NCBI GenBank assembly: GCA_001898225.1 | Contig: MKTJ01000092.1 | Span: 19,107-83,106 of the forward strand | Source: Chloroflexi bacterium 54-19 | GTDB lineage: Bacteria > Chloroflexota > Chloroflexia > Chloroheliales > Chloroheliaceae | DNA length: 64,000 nucleotides | Direction of reading: 5' to 3' | Shown: piece by piece, positions 7,888 through 16,684 of the stretch | How positions within the stretch are numbered: the stretch's first letter is position 1 | Layout of the letters: each line of letters begins with the position of its first letter | The notes under the pieces: model-generated | Seen by the model: the letters and a program-made list of their open reading frames with translations, nothing else | Told to the model about the DNA's origin: nothing | Databases searched by the model: none | Position numbers and translations under genes: made by a program

Positions 7888-10029
7888 GTGCAAAACCTGA
7901 CTTCAGAACAAAAAAGACAATTTTACGAAAGGCCCTGTTTCGGAATGTCTCAGCCCCTCGTTTCAATCATCATCCTTTCCTACAACTATGCCCGCTTTAT
8001 GGGACAGGCCATTCAATCGGTACTTGACCAGACCTATTCCAACCTGGAACTAATAATAATAGATGATGCCTCCACGGATAATTCGCTTGAAGTTATCCGG
8101 TCTTTCGCCGACCCCCGGATTACGGTTATTGAGAGAACGACTAACGGGGGTAGCTGCCGGAGTTATAACCAGGCCTACGAAATTTGCCGGGGTAAATACC
8201 TGGGGAGCCTGGATGCCGATGATTATTTTATGCCCAACAAACTGGCAAGACAGGTTGCCTTTATGGAGGAACACCCCGAAATTGATGTCACCGGAACTTT
8301 TATTTACCAGGTAACCGAAAAAGACGAGATCCAGGAGGGCCTGTACAGCCAAATAGGTAACCAGGAATATGACCTGGATTTAATTGATAACTGGGCCATG
8401 ATTGACTATATCAGCCACTCCTCGGCCTTAATTCGCAAAACCAGCCACGACCGCCTGGGCGGGCTTACCCCGGACCTGGAATACATGCCTGATTATGAAT
8501 TGTGGTTGCGCGGGTTTGTCAGGGGCATGCGCTTCAGAGTCTTGCCCGAACAACTCACCTGTTACCGGGCCCATCAAAGTAATACTACCAATAATGTGAA
8601 GCGGAAAAAACTACTGCTGCAGTTCACCTTTCTATATTGCACCTATCTGGCACCTTATCTCATCCGTATTTACCGGCTCGATTTAATTGAAAAATGCTTT
8701 ACCATTCTCCTGAATGAGTTCTTTCCAGAGGCCCCGCTCTGGTTCCGCAAACATTTCTTACAAAAACTGGCCGATTTCCCGCTTTACCCTAAAGAACCAC
8801 AACCCTTTTTTGATGCTTTTTGCCAGCACCTTGACCCGGAATTATGGCAATTCTTTAACTATAAGCTACCCGGTGTCGAAAGCCAGTTTAAAACCACCGA
8901 GGACCTGACCGGAGCATCTCACCCGGCTGAAAAAACCCCTGGTCTTATCGTTATAGATGATTTCTTCCCCAACCTGATTTCCAGTTTCCGGGTGCAGGAG
9001 TATAACTATTACCTGGATAAATTGAACTGCACTATTTATTCAATCAGCCCTGACTTCGAGCGGGACCGGGAAGAATATGCGCGGCTCTATCCGCAATATA
9101 AAGAGCGCATAAGGCCCTATAAACCTGGTGAGAAGGTTGACGGCTCGTTTCTATATACTATTTTTTTAAATAACATCTTTTCTCAACTTCCTCTAATTGA
9201 GAGTCAGAAGTTACCCTTTTGCTTTACCCTTTATCCTGGCGGCGGGTTTCGGCTTAACAATCTTGAATCCGATTATAAACTACAAAAAGTTTTGAATTCA
9301 CCATATTTTAGAAAAGTTATTGTTACGCAGCCGGTTACGCTCGACTATCTTATTTTTAACAAATTCTGCCCAAAAGAAAAAATTGAATTTATTTATGGAG
9401 GGGTTTTGCCGACACAGTATTATGAGGAAAATCTCGTCCCCCGGCAGATATACGGTAAAAATAAAACCACCCTGGATATTTGCTTTGTCGCCATGAAATA
9501 TACCCCGCTGGGGGTTGATAAAGGTTACGATACCTTTATTAAAGTAGCTAAAAAGCTAGTTACATTCAGCCCTTATATACGATTTCATGTAGTCGGCCCC
9601 TTTGACCGCCATGATATTGATGTAACCGGCCTGGGCGATAAAATAACTTTCTATGGCGAGCAAGTAACCGCTTTTTTTCCCCGTTTTTACGCTCAAATGG
9701 ACCTTATTCTCTCCCCCAACGTGCCAAACAAACTGGACCAGGGGGCCTTTGACGGTTTTCCAACCGCCTCTTGCTTTGAAGCAGGTCTAAACGGGGTAGC
9801 AGTTTTTTGTACTGATGAATTAAAGAATAATTTCTTATTTGAAGACGGAAAGGACCTGGTCATAATTTCACCCGACCCGGACGAAATTGTGCGAAAGATT
9901 ATAAGTTATTACGGTGAGCCTGAAAAACTGGCCGCTTTAGCTCAAAATGGCATGGTCCGGTTTCAAGAACTTGGCAGCCTCGAAAATAACCTGAGCCCCA
10001 GATTGAAAATCTTAAGCACCTATATTTAA
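7888..10029 (+). CDS. Two-domain glycosyltransferase: GT2 N-terminus plus GT-B-like C-terminus
   Basis: Likely builds a cell-surface polysaccharide. Residues about 20-250 are a GT2 (GT-A) domain: SIIILSYNYARFMGQAIQS, IIDDASTDNS and the GSLDADDYF metal/nucleotide-binding motif. From about residue 350 to the end a second, different domain reads like a GT-B glycosyltransferase, with FVAMKYTPLGVDKGYDTF, FHVVGPFDRH and a late G-F-P-T-A-S-C-F-E-A-G-L segment in the donor-binding position. Middle residues are unassigned. The annotated start is GTG at 7888; ATG at 7945 (MSQPLVS) is an alternative that would remove 19 non-domain residues. At 713 aa it is a fusion rather than a single enzyme. It pairs with another GT2 at 10201. 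Confidence 0.85.
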   Translation: MQNLTSEQKRQFYERPCFGMSQPLVSIIILSYNYARFMGQAIQSVLDQTYSNLELIIIDDASTDNSLEVIRSFADPRITVIERTTNGGSCRSYNQAYEICRGKYLGSLDADDYFMPNKLARQVAFMEEHPEIDVTGTFIYQVTEKDEIQEGLYSQIGNQEYDLDLIDNWAMIDYISHSSALIRKTSHDRLGGLTPDLEYMPDYELWLRGFVRGMRFRVLPEQLTCYRAHQSNTTNNVKRKKLLLQFTFLYCTYLAPYLIRIYRLDLIEKCFTILLNEFFPEAPLWFRKHFLQKLADFPLYPKEPQPFFDAFCQHLDPELWQFFNYKLPGVESQFKTTEDLTGASHPAEKTPGLIVIDDFFPNLISSFRVQEYNYYLDKLNCTIYSISPDFERDREEYARLYPQYKERIRPYKPGEKVDGSFLYTIFLNNIFSQLPLIESQKLPFCFTLYPGGGFRLNNLESDYKLQKVLNSPYFRKVIVTQPVTLDYLIFNKFCPKEKIEFIYGGVLPTQYYEENLVPRQIYGKNKTTLDICFVAMKYTPLGVDKGYDTFIKVAKKLVTFSPYIRFHVVGPFDRHDIDVTGLGDKITFYGEQVTAFFPRFYAQMDLILSPNVPNKLDQGAFDGFPTASCFEAGLNGVAVFCTDELKNNFLFEDGKDLVIISPDPDEIVRKIISYYGEPEKLAALAQNGMVRFQELGSLENNLSPRLKILSTYI

Positions 10030-10200
10030 CTAAAAGGTGTCCTATAGGAACTGAGGGGTTTTGACATTCAGCGTAATTTCCCAAAAATTTAGCCAGCAGT
10101 TTGCCGGGTGGTATCAGGCTGGGAATGTTGCTCTTGAGGCAAAGGTAGAACCGGTTTACGCGCAAGAATAAACGAAAATTGTAAAAGGAAAAAACGAAAG

Positions 10201-11715
10201 ATGCCAGTTAATAGCCCCCAGGTCAGTGTGATAATGCCAGCCTATAACAACCAGGAAACCATTGCCGAGGCCATTCAGAGTGTACTTGACCAGACTTTTC
10301 CTGATTTCGAGTTAATTGTCATTAATGATGGTTCGGAGGACCGGACCGGCGAAATCGTAGAGCAATTCAACGACCCCCGGATTATCTACCGCTCTCAGCA
10401 TAACCAGGGAGCCAGCCAGGCGGCCAACCAGGCCATCGGGCTTGCCAGCGGTAAATACATCGCAATATTTGCTGCCGATGACATCTGCCACCCGGAGCGC
10501 CTGGCCCGCCAGTACCACTTTCTAAATGAAACCGGCTACAAAGTTGTCTTTACCTGGGTGGACTTTATTGATGATGAAGGTCAGTTGATAGAAGGACCGC
10601 ATTTCGGCCAGGGCTACTTTAACCATCCTCAACGGACCCAGGCCGAAATGCTCAACTGGTTCTTTTTCAAAGGTAACTATCTTTGCACGGTTACCTGTAT
10701 GGCAGAAAAAGAACTTTTTGTCGAGGCCGGTCTTTTTCGCACCAGTTCGGCTCAGATACCCGACCTCTGGATGTGGGGGAAATTAGTCAAAAAGGTCGAA
10801 CTGGCGATGCTTCCCGAAAAACTGCTTAAATATCGCATAAGAGGCGGCGAGGGGAATGTCAGCGGCCCGCATAACGCCCCTCGTGCCATGTTTGAAGGCC
10901 GTGAATTTCACCGTCACCTCCTGGATAGGGTGCCTATCAAACTATTCAAAGAAGCTTTTGCCCGGCACCTTAAAAACCCTGATTTTGAGGAAGGCCTAGA
11001 ATATGAGCTTGAAAAGGCTTTTCTTTATCTTCAACACGACATGCTAGATACACGTTTGATAGGGGCCGAAAAACTATCCGACCTGTTTACAGATATAAAT
11101 GTAGCCGAGATTTCCAGGACTAAATACGGGTTTGGCCTTACCGAATTATTTCTCCTGACCAAAAGTCTGCAAATAAGTGGCGGCCTGGAGTCAATAAAAT
11201 GGAAGGAAGATATTCTCTATCTCGAACAAACCCACAAGGAAATGCAAAAATATATTTTAAGTCTTGAGAAAGAAATTAAAAAGAGCGAGGAATATGCCAA
11301 AAGCCTGGAACCGGCCTACCAGGAAGCCCAGAAATACCTCAAAAGCCTGGAACCGGCCTACCAGGAAGCCCAGAATTATCTCAAAAGCCTGGAACCGGCC
11401 TACCAGGAGGCCCAGAACCGGTTAAATCACCTGGAACCGGCCTATCAGGAGACGCAGAACCGGTTAAATCAGCTTGAGGGTGAATTTAGCCAGGTGTCCG
11501 CGCTGCTAGAGAAAGCTCTCACTGAAAACCAAACTCTGCAAGCTAACCAGAATACAGCTATTAAAGAACTGGGCACAAAACTAGACCAGTCCGTAACCGC
11601 TAACCAGGAATTACAGACCACCCTGGCACGTTACGAGAAAGATTTACGCCAACTGCAAGCCACCAGGACTGTTCGCCTGGCTAATTTCTTGGGCAGGGTC
11701 TTCAAAAAATTTTGA
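10201..11715 (+). CDS. GT2 glycosyltransferase with C-terminal repeat coiled coil
   Basis: Residues 1-230 are a canonical GT2 domain: VSVIMPAYNNQETIAEAIQS, VINDGSEDRTG and FAADDICHPERLARQ (DxD equivalent). From about residue 345 to 490 the protein becomes a long charged helix. It includes four 14-residue units of the form K-S-L-E-P-A-Y-Q-E-A-Q-x-x-L at residues 367-422, then a Gln/Leu-rich coiled coil ending in a basic tail. Such tails may hold a glycosyltransferase in an assembly at the membrane. The ATG is preceded by AAAAGGAAAAAACGAAAG. It begins 171 bp after the preceding glycosyltransferase and is probably in the same transcript. The acceptor is unknown. Confidence 0.87.
   Translation: MPVNSPQVSVIMPAYNNQETIAEAIQSVLDQTFPDFELIVINDGSEDRTGEIVEQFNDPRIIYRSQHNQGASQAANQAIGLASGKYIAIFAADDICHPERLARQYHFLNETGYKVVFTWVDFIDDEGQLIEGPHFGQGYFNHPQRTQAEMLNWFFFKGNYLCTVTCMAEKELFVEAGLFRTSSAQIPDLWMWGKLVKKVELAMLPEKLLKYRIRGGEGNVSGPHNAPRAMFEGREFHRHLLDRVPIKLFKEAFARHLKNPDFEEGLEYELEKAFLYLQHDMLDTRLIGAEKLSDLFTDINVAEISRTKYGFGLTELFLLTKSLQISGGLESIKWKEDILYLEQTHKEMQKYILSLEKEIKKSEEYAKSLEPAYQEAQKYLKSLEPAYQEAQNYLKSLEPAYQEAQNRLNHLEPAYQETQNRLNQLEGEFSQVSALLEKALTENQTLQANQNTAIKELGTKLDQSVTANQELQTTLARYEKDLRQLQATRTVRLANFLGRVFKKF
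11299..11466 (+). repeat. Four in-frame 42-bp tandem repeats inside the GT2 gene
   Basis: Units at 11299-11340, 11341-11382, 11383-11424 and 11425-11466 each encode 14 residues with the invariant core LEPAYQE. The first three units are nearly identical at DNA level and the fourth has drifted, which indicates recent unit duplication from the left. A 14-residue period equals two coiled-coil heptads per copy. Copy number may vary between strains. Confidence 0.9.
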
Positions 11716-11840
11716 ACTACAACCAGTAATAATATGTTCAGAGTGGATTAGATTTTGTTCGTTTAACTAACCTTTAGATAAATGGGGGAGTGATATGGCC
11801 CTCGCAGTAGTTTCTTAAAACCGGAAAGGATTGGGTTGAA

Positions 11841-12470
11841 TTGGCCCCGTTAACACCTTTGCAGGAAAAATTGCTCCATCACCCCCTGTGGCAGGGCATC
11901 GAAGATGGCTCCCTCGATAAAGAACGCCTCAAACTCTTTGCCCTGCAAGACTGGTGGCTGGTCCGGGAAGCCTACCGGCTCGACGCCCTGGGCATCGCGG
12001 CGGCGAACGGCCTGGAAACCCAGGAGTTGTTGCTCGATAAGCTGGCCTCCAAAAAAGGCGGCTACAAACTGCTCTGGCGTTTTGGTGAAGCCCTCGGTCT
12101 CAACCGGGCCGACTTCGACAGGGTAGAACCGCTGGCCGGGTGCATGGCCCTGACCAACTTCTTTTACTGGATGCTGGCTTACGGCTCGGCGCCGGAGAAA
12201 ATCGCTGCCTTGAGCGCCAGCGAGGATATTTTTATCCAGATTTGCCAGCGGGTCGGCCCGGCCCTGGTCAAAAATTACGGCCTGACCCCCGCCCAGGTCG
12301 AGTTTTTCACTTTTCACGACGAAATCGAGAAGGTCGCCGCTCCGGTGGACCAGAGCCTTTTCGAGACTTACACCTCCGAGGAGGACCGGCTCAAAATTGC
12401 ACGGGCAACCCGGCTCAGCAACGAGTTCGAGCTGATGTTTTACGACACGATAATCAGCCACCCACTATAA
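11841..12470 (+). CDS. TenA/PqqC-like (heme-oxygenase fold) protein
   Basis: A 209-aa all-helical protein resembling the TenA/THI-4/PqqC superfamily, including CADD-type members. Supporting features are an N-terminal HPLWQGIEDGSLDKERLKLFALQDWW segment (read in parts: HPLWQGI, KERLKLFALQDWW), a helix with FFYWMLAYGSAPEKI, and a C-terminal FTFHDEIEKVA whose histidine and glutamate are candidate active-site residues. Classical TenA cysteine nucleophile context is not obvious, so thiaminase activity is doubtful. The start is TTG, about 10 nt after GGAAAGGA. It has no thiamine or PQQ genes beside it; the only thiamine gene is thiN far to the right. The function is uncertain. Confidence 0.7.
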   Translation: MAPLTPLQEKLLHHPLWQGIEDGSLDKERLKLFALQDWWLVREAYRLDALGIAAANGLETQELLLDKLASKKGGYKLLWRFGEALGLNRADFDRVEPLAGCMALTNFFYWMLAYGSAPEKIAALSASEDIFIQICQRVGPALVKNYGLTPAQVEFFTFHDEIEKVAAPVDQSLFETYTSEEDRLKIARATRLSNEFELMFYDTIISHPL

Positions 12471-12835
12471 AACATCGGGCCACGTTTGAGCGTTTAACCC
12501 TTGACGAATGAGGGCGTATACAAAGGTCGAAGGATTCGTCATGTTCATCCGACCGTGATATTGTCCAACGGACCGGCCCACAGGGAACCCTACGGGCTAG
12601 ATTCCTCGGTTCCCTCGGAATGACAAAAGGTGCGCACCCGGAGGGTACGACAATTTTCCCCAAGTAATGTACGTCAACGGCACATTTTGAACCACGTTTA
12701 ACGTTCTACGTTGTTTCGTGCCCTTGGGCAAACGTTTTTGGATTAGTCCGGCTTGACGTAAGGCCGGGCTTAACCGATAATGGGCCAGTTCATTCTGACC
12801 AACTGTTTTATGATTATTCAGGAGTTTTCCGCCTG
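12471..12835. other. Intergenic region with a copy of the dispersed repeat
   Basis: About 365 bp without a gene. The left part contains an 8-bp inverted repeat TGACGAAT (12502-12509)/ATTCGTCA (12534-12541), and 12550-12626 is a copy of the dispersed intergenic repeat. The right part has no clear signal until the CAGGAG ribosome binding site of the next gene. Confidence 0.5.
12550..12626 (+). repeat. Dispersed intergenic repeat, copy A (partial)
   Basis: Carries the shared core ATTGTCCAACGGACCGG (from 12559), then GGAACCCTACGGGCTAGATT (12584-12603, shared with the copy near 56420) and the terminal GGAATGACAA (to 12626). The left terminal TTGTCATTC found in the copy at 16488 is not recognisable here. 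Confidence 0.7.
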
Positions 12836-13864
12836 TTGCCACAGCAACCCACCAGTCCGGCTTCCCCACCCCTGGTTGCACCTGCCCCGGAAGCAGAGGC
12901 CGTAACACCCACCACCAGGAAACGAAATCCGCTGGTTAGCTGGCTGCTCCGGCTGGCCGGGACCGCCCTGCTCCTGTTCTTCCTGTGGAAACTCGACCTC
13001 GATCCCGGCAAAGTGGTCCAGGAACTGCTATCCGCCAATATGTGGCTGGTGGCCTTTTCGGTGGTCCTGGTCTTTCCCCTGATTGCCCTGAAAGCCTGGC
13101 GCTGGCATACAATCCTGAAAGACCTGGGCATCCCGGTCAGCTTCGACCGGGCCTACCGCCTCTACGCCTTCGGTATGGCCGCCGGGAGTCTGACCCCCGG
13201 CCAGGCCGGGGACTTTATCAAAGCCTGGAACCTTCAACAGGAGGGCTATTCCCTCTCGACGGCCCTTCTTTCGAACGTGCTGGACCGGCTTTTCGATATT
13301 GCAGTGCTGGTCTTACTGGCCTCGAGCGGCCTTTTGCTGCTCGGCTCCGGCTTTTTGAGCCTGCTACCGGCCCTGGTGGCCTTGCTGCTGGGGTTGGTGG
13401 CCGGGCTGGTCGTCCTCTCGATACCCACCTGGCGCGATAAGCTGGTCGGGCTGGCCCTTAGAATTGTCTTGCGCCGCAAAACCGATGCCACCCAGGGCGA
13501 CCCCGAAAGCCGACTCCGGCCCGTCCGGTTCGTCCGGGTCTTCTTCCTGACCCTTGCCGCGACGGCCATGGTGCTGTTCCGGGTCTGGTTATTGGCGCTG
13601 GCCCTCGGTCTGAATTTGAATTTCCTGGAACTGGTCGCGTCCAGCAGCCTTGCCACCGTCGCCGCGCTCATCCCGATTTCGATAGGCGGCATCGGTACCC
13701 GCGATTTAGCCCTCAAGGGTATCCTGGCGAAAATCGGCTACTCCGCCGAAAAAGCGGTCAGCCTTTCGACCTTTATCCTGCTCTTACAGGTCGTCAACCT
13801 GGGGGCGGGCTACCTGGTCTGGTTTTTGCGGCCCAAATCGGAAAAGAATGTTGAGAAAAGCTAG
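12836..13864 (+). CDS. Flippase-like integral membrane protein (lysylphosphatidylglycerol synthase TM-region/UPF0104 family)
   Basis: A 342-aa protein with about eight transmembrane helices. Family features: an early hydrophobic helix followed by LDLDPGKVVQELLSANMW, then KAWRWHTILKDLG, YAFGMAAGSLTPGQAGDFIKAW (the characteristic G-x-x-x-P-G-x-x-G region) and the late ISIGGIGTRDLALKG segment. Homologues include YbhN-type proteins, thought to handle lipid-linked substrates. The catalytic C-terminal synthase domain of MprF is absent, so this is the membrane part alone. The start is TTG 10 nt after CAGGAG. The next gene, a large membrane protein, starts 12 bp downstream, so they are likely one operon in glycolipid or polymer export. 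Confidence 0.85.
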   Translation: MPQQPTSPASPPLVAPAPEAEAVTPTTRKRNPLVSWLLRLAGTALLLFFLWKLDLDPGKVVQELLSANMWLVAFSVVLVFPLIALKAWRWHTILKDLGIPVSFDRAYRLYAFGMAAGSLTPGQAGDFIKAWNLQQEGYSLSTALLSNVLDRLFDIAVLVLLASSGLLLLGSGFLSLLPALVALLLGLVAGLVVLSIPTWRDKLVGLALRIVLRRKTDATQGDPESRLRPVRFVRVFFLTLAATAMVLFRVWLLALALGLNLNFLELVASSSLATVAALIPISIGGIGTRDLALKGILAKIGYSAEKAVSLSTFILLLQVVNLGAGYLVWFLRPKSEKNVEKS

Positions 13865-13876
13865 AAGAAAAGACCT

Positions 13877-16207
13877 TTGTTAGAGCAATCCGCCAATTCA
13901 CTGCAAGCCGATACATCGTCTAACCCGTCCGAAACCCTTAAAAGAGGAGCCAACTGGCGGCAATTTGGGCTGGATGTAGGGCTGGCCTTACTAATAACCC
14001 TTTTCTTCGGGCGCACTTTTATCGTGCAGATGCTCTCCAAAGTGCCGACCGATGGCTCGGATATTTACGAAAACCTCTGGAACTACTGGCAGTGGCAGCA
14101 CAACCTGTTCGAGCGGCACGTCAATCCCTATTTCACCGATTATGTCTACTACCCGACCGGCATCAGCCTTTATTTGCACAGTTTCCAACCCCTGGTGAGT
14201 ATCCAGGCGGTCCTCGTGCAATACCTGACCGGGCCGATTTTCGCTACAAACCTTGTTATCTTGCTGGCCCTGGTAGCGGCGACCTGGTCGGCCTACCGCT
14301 TGTTCCTCTATGTCAGCGGGCACCGCCTGGGAGCGTGGCTCGGCGTTATCGTCTTTGTCTGGTGCAACCCCTGGCTGTGGGACTATTTCAAAAGCGGGCA
14401 GGTCAACCTGATTTCACTCGAATGGTTGCCCCTTTACTGTATCTGCCTCCTGCACAGCCTCGATGCCGTGGGGAGTCCTCGGCGGCAGTGGGCCTGGGCC
14501 GGGCTAGGGGCTCTAATGTTGCTGGCCTGCTCCCTGACCGAGTGGTATTACACCCTCCAACTGGTTATCCTGACAGTTATCGCGACCCTTTTCTACCTGG
14601 CCCGGCGTTCTCAGACCTGGAAGAACCGGCTTTTGACTTTCGCCCGCTCCGCCGCAACCGGCCTGGTCTGGCTTATCCTGATAAGCCCCTTGCTCATCAA
14701 CATGCTCGGCCAGGCCAACAACCGCGATTGGCTGGTGCCGAGCCAGAGCCAGACCGTCCTCCGCTCGGTGGACCTTTTGAGTTTTATCATTCCGAACGGC
14801 CATAACTTTTTCTATGGCGGGCTGGCCGAAAATCTGCCGACCTCGCTCTACACGGCCTACAATCCCAGCGGGGTAGACGGCTCGTTTAACCCCGGCTACG
14901 TGGCCCTGGCCCTGGCGATTATCGCGGTCGTGGCCGGAATACGGACCAGAAAAGTAAAATTCGGGCTGTGGCTGCTCCTGGCCGGGGTCTTCGCGGTACT
15001 GGCCCTCGGCCCGGTCCTCCACCTGAACGGGCAGACTTTCGACGCCTTCAAACTTCCCTACTGGATTATCTATAACCTGCCAGGGTTGAATATCAGCCGC
15101 GACCCCAGCAATTTCAGCGTGGCCTATCTCCTGGCGGTCGGCGCGCTGGTCAGCCTGGGAACGAAAGTGGTCATGGAGTGGGCCGGGAAACGCTGGAGCG
15201 GCACCTTCCAGTTGCTGCGCCGCCCTTTGCCCCGCAGCAGTTTGCTCGGACTGGCCCTGGTCGTATTGATGGTGGCCGAATTCGCCCCGCTCACGGTCAA
15301 CATGGCTATTATCCCTGTGCCGGAGTTCTACCGCACGACCCTGGCCGCCGACAAGGATGAATACGCCATCCTCGAAGTGCCTTCCTATGTGCAGGACGGC
15401 GGTCTCGAACATCAGCGCATGTACTACCAGACCTTCCATCACAAAAAGCTGCTCGGCGGACAACTGGCCCGCGACCACAAACGGCTCAGCCCGACCGACT
15501 TTTTGAGCCATTCGTCCTTCTTCCCGGAAGCCCTGGTCAATAACACGGCTATCCCGCCCACCACCAGCGATTTCCTGACCCGGCCCAACTTCCCGGCGAT
15601 GAGCCCGGCCCTCTTCACCTATTTCAATATCCGCTACATCGTGGTCTATCCGAACGCGATTGACCCTTCCGAAAAATCGGCTACTCAAAGTTTTCTCAAC
15701 CGGGCTTTAGGTCCAAATCCGACCCCGATCTACCAGGATTCGACTATTACGGCCTACAAAGCGCCGACCCTGACCGGGTCGATGCCGACCCTGCTTACCG
15801 ACGTGGGGCAAGGCTGGTTCAAGCCGGACACCCAGGACGGCCAGACCTGGCGCTGGGGACAGTTCGGCCAGTCCGCCGAGATATACCTTGAAAACCTGAC
15901 CGACAAGCCGATGAAAGTGCGGGCCACCTTCAAGGCGTTTAGCTACGCCGTGCCCCGGACCCTGCGCTTTACCCTCAACTACGAGCAGGATTTTCCGATT
16001 TTGCAACTCCCGGCCAGCGAACCGGGCCAACCACGCAACGAAAAGGATTTTACGCTTGACCTTGAACTTAAACCGGGCAACAATATCCTGACCGCCTTCA
16101 CCTTTGAGCAACCGGTTATACCGTCGGTGCTAACCAATGGACAAGACTCGGATGGCCGCAAGCTGAGCTACGGTCTGCGCGATTTCCAGGTTACACCCCT
16201 AAAATAG
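13877..16207 (+). CDS. Large polytopic membrane protein, GT-C glycosyltransferase-like
   Basis: A 776-aa protein with roughly twelve helices in the first 480 residues and a non-membrane C-terminal domain of about 300 residues rich in aromatic and beta-strand sequence. An early loop contains TDGSDIYENLWNYWQ followed by NPYFTDYVYYPTG, resembling the acidic first loop of GT-C enzymes that use lipid-linked sugars. I assign it only to that general class; YfhO-like and uncharacterised membrane proteins are alternatives. The TTG start is weakly supported by AGAAGAAAAG. It follows the flippase-like gene by 12 bp, which supports a role in surface glycan or glycolipid assembly. Confidence 0.7.
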   Translation: MLEQSANSLQADTSSNPSETLKRGANWRQFGLDVGLALLITLFFGRTFIVQMLSKVPTDGSDIYENLWNYWQWQHNLFERHVNPYFTDYVYYPTGISLYLHSFQPLVSIQAVLVQYLTGPIFATNLVILLALVAATWSAYRLFLYVSGHRLGAWLGVIVFVWCNPWLWDYFKSGQVNLISLEWLPLYCICLLHSLDAVGSPRRQWAWAGLGALMLLACSLTEWYYTLQLVILTVIATLFYLARRSQTWKNRLLTFARSAATGLVWLILISPLLINMLGQANNRDWLVPSQSQTVLRSVDLLSFIIPNGHNFFYGGLAENLPTSLYTAYNPSGVDGSFNPGYVALALAIIAVVAGIRTRKVKFGLWLLLAGVFAVLALGPVLHLNGQTFDAFKLPYWIIYNLPGLNISRDPSNFSVAYLLAVGALVSLGTKVVMEWAGKRWSGTFQLLRRPLPRSSLLGLALVVLMVAEFAPLTVNMAIIPVPEFYRTTLAADKDEYAILEVPSYVQDGGLEHQRMYYQTFHHKKLLGGQLARDHKRLSPTDFLSHSSFFPEALVNNTAIPPTTSDFLTRPNFPAMSPALFTYFNIRYIVVYPNAIDPSEKSATQSFLNRALGPNPTPIYQDSTITAYKAPTLTGSMPTLLTDVGQGWFKPDTQDGQTWRWGQFGQSAEIYLENLTDKPMKVRATFKAFSYAVPRTLRFTLNYEQDFPILQLPASEPGQPRNEKDFTLDLELKPGNNILTAFTFEQPVIPSVLTNGQDSDGRKLSYGLRDFQVTPLK

Positions 16208-16224
16208 CGGATTTTCAAAAACCT

Positions 16225-16458
16225 ATGACTTACGAAGAATTTGAAGAATTTTCTCAGAAAGTGCCTGGCGACATTCAAGCTTATCTCGAAAAATATGGCC
16301 GGGATTTTCTGGAAATTCTAAGACAGGATTACGCCCGCCAGGGGGTAGCGTTGAACTGGCCGATAAAAGACCTCGACACCGGCAACCTCGGCCTCGAAAT
16401 CTCCACGGTGGACGCGGCCAAAGGCGAGCGCTACGCTATGCCCTTTATCCTATCCTGA
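16225..16458 (+). CDS. Small hypothetical protein (77 aa)
   Basis: I do not recognise this acidic 77-aa protein. It starts 17 bp after the large membrane protein gene and has matching codon use, so it is probably translated from the same transcript. The sequence predicts an N-terminal pair of helices (YEEFEEFSQKVPGDIQAYL) and a short C-terminal beta part (LGLEISTVDAAKGERY). No membrane helix, signal peptide or metal motif is present. The ribosome binding site is weak, which lowers confidence. Confidence 0.55.
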   Translation: MTYEEFEEFSQKVPGDIQAYLEKYGRDFLEILRQDYARQGVALNWPIKDLDTGNLGLEISTVDAAKGERYAMPFILS

Positions 16459-16487
16459 GAGGAAAATAAGAAGTCCGGTCAATCAAT

Positions 16488-16648
16488 TTGTCATTCTGTA
16501 GCTTCGCTACAGAATCTCGCGCCATTGGCGTTAGCACCAACCTTCAAATATTCTTCCGAAGGAATCTTGAGTCTAAGCTCGTACGACTGTGCTATTGTCC
16601 AACGGACCGGAGACACCCTACGGGCGCGTGCTTCGCACGGAATGACAA
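16488..16648 (+). mobile_element. MITE-like dispersed intergenic repeat, copy B (best preserved)
   Basis: The element is bounded by 9-bp perfect inverted ends TTGTCATTC (16488-16496) and GAATGACAA (16640-16648), 161 bp in total. Inside are a small hairpin CTGTAGC-TTC-GCTACAG next to the left end and the family core ATTGTCCAACGGACCGG near 16594-16610. No coding capacity is present. It fills most of the gap between the small hypothetical gene and the GNAT gene. Confidence 0.7.
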
Positions 16649-16684
16649 GTTAGAAACTTTACCCCATTTTTGCTATAAAACTTC

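Noticed and set aside
14513..15688. Long minus-strand frame (391 codons) opposite the GT-C-like gene
   Set aside because: Codon-position shadow with no family similarity or start signal.
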